Below are positions 59,401 to 64,000 of a stretch of DNA of 64,000 bases, piece by piece. The first letter of the stretch is position 1. The number at the start of each line of letters is the position of its first letter. The notes under the pieces were generated by a model. That model was given only the letters and a program-made list of their open reading frames with translations. It did not search any database and had not been told where the DNA came from. A program made the translations under genes and the position numbers. The DNA comes from Primula veris. Its lineage: Eukaryota > Streptophyta > Magnoliopsida > Ericales > Primulaceae. The DNA is taken from NCBI GenBank assembly GCA_963682055.1, contig OY821740.1, positions 37,034,795 to 37,098,794 of the forward strand, in the 5' to 3' direction.

Positions 59401-62400
59401 TACCCATACGCTGTCAAGAATTTACTGCATATCTAACCCAACTAGACTCATTGAATGTTCACGTTGCTGTAATTAAAAAAAAATGCTTTTGCTCAAAATT
59501 TATTGAAATTCTCCACCAGCTTACTCCTTGCATGTTAATATAGCCATATAGGTGGACCAAAATTCAAAACATTATTTCTGATACTTATAAAATTAACCCG
59601 ATGATAATATATAAACGGATAAGAATTTTGGATGACTGTCCAGTTTTGTTATGGAAATACTAAAAAAATTAAACAACAAAATCGGAATCCCACATAGTAT
59701 CTTTATAAATTAAACTAGAATTGACATTTGTTCTTTCTTTTTTAAGAGAGAGGGTATTAGGCCCAGAAACCAGTTGTCTCTCCAGGCTCTTGTCAGAAAG
59801 CTATCATTGAATCATTGGGAGAATGAAAAAAAAAAACATTAATGAACAAAAAAATTGCATTCCTAAAAATTACTCCTATTCAAATAAAAAGTGAGAAATA
59901 TATTTTATAATACAGTATTGTTATGTACATATAAATTATAATAGGGCTTGTAACTTGATTTTAGTTCTTAATAAGGGAGGGTGACATATCGATTATTCCC
60001 ATTTTTGAGGACGGTTATTTTTTCATTGTTATTATTACTCATAACAATCCCGGTCCACGTGACACTATTTTTTTTTTAAAATTCATAAATAGACGAGTCG
60101 ATGAAAAAAATCCACGTAGAACTCGGGTTTCCCAACCCCACGTGCTACGTGACTATTAGATCATGTTAAATTGAATTATTTATGGGCTTCTCAACCCTAC
60201 GTATTATTATGTCTCATTAAATTAAATCATTTATGGTTTTTTATACTATGAAAATGTAATTTAATTTATCAATTTAACTTATTAATAAACAAACAAATAT
60301 TTCTCACTATTATAAAAGATTGAATAAAAACCCAATAATATTATAACTCATTAGCAAATATAAATTGCATTCATTGTTATTGTGTTCTGAGTAATAAGAG
60401 CAATGAAAAAATAACTCTCCAATTTTTTAGCCCTAACTTTGATAATTACTGAATAAATATCTTGCTCTAATTAAATACTCCTAGAAAACACAAAAACCTG
60501 GATAAGTTTGTCAAGTACTACTAATAATTAATATACATTTTGGTTGCCTGCTTGCAAAACTATGTCAAATAATATTGTGCAGAAAATAAATCATATTAGT
60601 AGTATATAGCTAGCAATTGGCCTGAAGGTTAGGCTTTTATAAGGTTAAATATTTATGATGCACCATTTCTGCAATTTTTAGAGGCTCTACCACTGTATAT
60701 AATAAAAATGTGATTTTTCCATCATCGAAAAAAATAGTAAAATCAAATCGTTTTTCTTTATATTTTTGACATCTACAACTATTGGATACTACAAGCTTAA
60801 TTTAGTCCATGCAAAGATCTTAACTTGGCTTGACTTCATCATTCATTGATTCCATTCTTCTAAATCCTACATAATGATGTGAATAAAGTTTTAGGGCTTT
60901 GCAACAATGATGGGGACCATGCAAAATAGAACTTAATCAACTTTATCCAAGTATTTGCTTACTTTTTCATTCCCTTTTGAATTATCCATGTTCTCCCTAA
61001 TAATGTTAATTATTCAACCCAGTTGTTTCGAAATCTATGGTGTTTTCGTTACAAGATCGAACATAATATAATTAATAAAACTAACAATTCTATATACTTA
61101 GTGGTAGAGCCGATATATGCCCGGTGAGCACTGTAGCCTCGCTGAAATTTGAAAAACTATTATTTTATATGTAATTGTTAATCAAAGCCTGGTGTAGCAT
61201 AATGGTTTAATGTTAAAACCAGAAACTTTGATGTGGTGTTTGTTTGTTGGTCCGAATCTCTACAAAGAAATTATCATATTTTGGCTTTTTGGTAAAAATA
61301 TTACATTGCTACTGTTATCTGTGTATAATTATATGCAGTGATAAGAACATTTTTTTTTGTATTTCATTTTTACAAAAATAATAATCTAAAAACATTGTAT
61401 AGTTTCTCAAAATCTTCATAAATATTGAAATTTAAAACTAACCCTACATCTTTATAATTGTACTAAATATAAATAAACTGCATGGTATGAATTTATTAAA
61501 ATGCAATTGATTCTTTATTGTCATCGTTCAATTTAACCAATCAGTGGAGAATATTGGAGAATTGAAAACATCATTTGCAAAACGGTTATCATATCTAAAA
61601 AATAAAATATATATCTATTATATTGTGCATCCGATCAACCAGAATTCTAGCTCGTCCATGTATATACTTGGTAATCAAATGACAAAAAAATACACTCCCT
61701 AGCTAGTCCCACCAATTCTTGATAGCTGGATACAAAAAATACTACCCATCAGTTACTTTTTTATACATGTTGCAGTACTTATTTCTTGGAAATTTCAGAA
61801 TTTTTGTGCATTCGTAAAGTGAAAAGTAAGTGAGCAACTGAATCGATATGCTAATTCTAGTTTTTCCTACATGGGCCACATACTGTAATGTTTAGACGCC
61901 TGTCAATAACTCAAAATATTGTGGAGAAAAAAAATAAAAACATAGAATAGATCTTAAGAGTGATTTTAACAGATCGTACTTAAGGGATTCCGGATTTAAG
62001 ATTTTGAACTTATTTAAATTATTGGTCGACTTCAAGCCACTCCAAAGAAAATTATAATTAACTTTAGATTATCTGCAAACAAGATTTTTCATAACTTTAA
62101 ATATTTCGTAAAAAGTAAAGTTATTGTCGACTAAGTAATGAGCTAGGAGAGAGATGACATAATAGTTACAGTCACCTCCACATTGCAAAAAAACCGTACC
62201 ACCAAGTGTATATTTTACATATAAACTTTAAAATGCCCCCCCCCAGCTCCACTGTAGCCGACTTCATGCTACAGATATATCTCTCTCTGTTCGGTGCGTT
62301 TTATGGTTGATACGTTTTCGGGCCGTATATATTATCACTTATCCCTTATTAGTGGTGATACTCATCGAGTTTAGGTTTTGTGAGAATGAGTGGTAAAATG

Positions 62401-63750
62401 TTAAGTTGTGGGTTGCCATGTGATTAGGTGCCAGTGACATTACCGGACCAATTTCCGGCTAATTTCCTGATGTGCCCCCATTATATTCATTTTCTAAAAA
62501 CCCGAAGTAAAAATCAAGAGTAAAAGTTGAAAATGATGATAATTTGGTTGCTACTTTTGGAAAATGGCAAATTAATTGACATCCCGAATGGAAATATATA
62601 ATAAACGTTTAAGATTATCCAATAGTACTAAAACTTTTAGTTTTTTTTTGCTTTTGGTTTTGTTTAAAATGTGAGGTCTGGGTGGGAATAAAAGGCATAT
62701 TCGTTATAGTTTCAATATCTGAATCATATGGCCGATGGATGACAAGATTTTTATAATGGTGAGATGGGATGGCATTAGTACTATCTACATCTCTGTCCCC
62801 ACGTTGAATTTTTCAGTATCCTTTTCAATTTCTTTTGAGAATTTGTTTTATTTTTGAACAACTTTTTATTTAAAATTTCATTTGATTACTACTTTACTAC
62901 TAGTATACTTTCGTTTGATTCTTTTTCATTGTATACAAAAAACATTAAACTTTCATTTGAATCTACTCAGTTTATCGTTTTTACTCCGGATACGGAAAAA
63001 AAGGAAAGAACGGTGCTAAAATATTGCCTAGAGGAAATGAACATTTTGAAACAAAATGCATGATCGTTAATTTTATTGGACTTTCTTTCTTTTCGTATTC
63101 AAACCTGTTCAATTTTAAGTATTCTTAAATAGAAACCGTCGCAGCCCTACAATTTTACAAAAAAATGCTATAGTGTTCATAAGGATTTTTCAAAACTTAT
63201 TTAGAAATAATATGTTTTCTAACACCTTGAAATAACTTACAGTACATAGCGATCCCGAAATAAAAATGATAGCTCCGCCTCTGCTTAGTGATCTGTTTGA
63301 TGCAGGAATTTTACATGATCCGCGTGTGAAGATGTGACCACCTTGCGTTTATAAGTTTTTGTGATTAAATTTTCCTTTCCATTACAACTATTCACAAGAA
63401 ACAAAATGAACTTTAATATGTCTGCATTCATGCGAACTGTCTAAACGAAATTTACACTTACATAAAAAGACAAGGCAACTAGACAAACTTTGAATTATAC
63501 CAGCCATTCCTCCTTCTAAACTTATACTAGCTCAACGTAAAATTACAAACATAAATGACTGCCGAGCACCAACTTTTGGGATCTTTCAATTTACATGCTC
63601 AAACCAATAAGAGCTCTACACAATCCCAGACTCATGCTGAATAAAGATGTCTATTCCTACAACAATTTTTTCTTGACTCAAGGTCCGAAAATTCCTCACT
63701 CGATATAAAAATACTAGTCCTGAAACCTCAAGTAAACAGATAGACAACAT
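56480..63750. other. Long intergenic stretch upstream of MIR394
   Basis: About 7 kb, AT-rich, without a recognisable protein-coding exon. The proximal part must hold the MIR394 promoter. A tRNA-like repeat lies near 61190-61260. Short open frames (57676-57888 and 62854-63063) are AT-rich and unlike known proteins. Confidence 0.5.
61107..61265 (+). mobile_element. tRNA-derived repeat fragment (SINE-like)
   Basis: TAGCATAATGG (61196-61206) fits the polymerase III A box, and GGTCCGAATCT (61250-61260) resembles a B box at tRNA-like spacing. The preceding AGAGCCGATATATGCCCGGT resembles the start of the element at 28028. The right end is not clear. It is not a functional tRNA, since no cloverleaf can be drawn. 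Confidence 0.4.
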
Positions 63751-63766
63751 ATCAATAGAAAAATCA

Positions 63767-63905
63767 TTATAAGATATGCCAAAAGGCAGAGCAAAACTCG
63801 TCATGTGACTCATGTCTTTCTGTTGAGACCGTGGAAGAAACGGTGTTTTCTTCTTCTTGAATGCTTTCGAGAATCCCTTGAAACGATATGGTGAACAAAT
63901 TGCAC
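63767..63905 (-). CDS. Possible terminal exon of an unrecognised gene
   Basis: On the minus strand TATGCAG is followed at 63905 by a frame encoding CNLFTISFQGILESIQEEEN, then TVSSTVSTERHESHDEFCSA and FWHIL, then a stop. The composition is gene-like and acidic. Another frame is also open over the same bases (63616-63924), so the frame is uncertain. Upstream exons would lie beyond the window edge. I do not recognise the protein. Confidence 0.28.
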
Positions 63906-64000
63906 CTGCATAGAAATCCTTCAACTTCAGAATACAAAATACGTTATAACGGGGCCTTTTTCCTAAGTATATGAAGCGGAAATGATAAACTATGCTATAT

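Noticed and set aside
1..64000. CRISPR arrays, operons, ribosome-binding sites, origins, attachment sites
   Set aside because: Plant nuclear DNA; no prokaryotic or organellar structures were seen.

Overview
The window is nuclear DNA from a flowering plant, almost certainly a eudicot. It is AT-rich, its genes carry GT-AG introns, and it holds plant-only families: egg-cell-secreted EC1 proteins, an FSK-type dehydrin, an INT4-type inositol transporter, an SKU5-similar (SKS) multicopper-oxidase-like protein and MIR394. I cannot place it below that level with confidence.

Layout. 1-3 kb: no recognisable gene. 3-10 kb: a tandem segmental duplication on the minus strand with two EC1 genes. One (4402-4797) is an ordinary single-domain gene. 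The other (8122-9141) is one open frame encoding one signal peptide and three EC1 domains in tandem. Each copy is followed by a relic of another EC1 3' end. 10.4-13.7 kb: minus-strand NDUFB2-type subunit of mitochondrial complex I, whose first intron carries a broken copy of its own exon 1. 15.7-20.5 kb: minus-strand two-exon gene for a small two-helix membrane protein. 20.7-28.5 kb: a transposon-rich gene desert with three solo LTRs that each have matching 5-bp target duplications, plus a tRNA-derived repeat. 30.7-32.1 kb: plus-strand dehydrin with upstream DRE and G-box/ABRE motifs. 33.2-38.1 kb: minus-strand seven-exon inositol transporter. 38-44 kb: gene-poor, with a probable solo LTR and a degenerate hAT-like element. 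44.2-53.6 kb: plus-strand eight-exon SKS gene whose introns hold a long foldback element, a hAT MITE with an 8-bp target duplication, and a solo LTR inserted eight bases inside a splice donor. 56.3-56.5 kb: a MIR394 precursor on the minus strand. 56.5-63.7 kb: intergenic. At the right edge there may be the last exon of an unrecognised minus-strand gene.

The genes are separate single-copy loci apart from the EC1 pair and do not form a pathway. The most unusual object is the three-domain EC1 gene. Its linkers look like the C-terminal tail of one unit fused to the end of the signal peptide of the next, which suggests unequal exchange within the gene. Coordinates of multi-exon genes were derived by hand from splice signals and reading-frame continuity; no alignment or transcript data were available.
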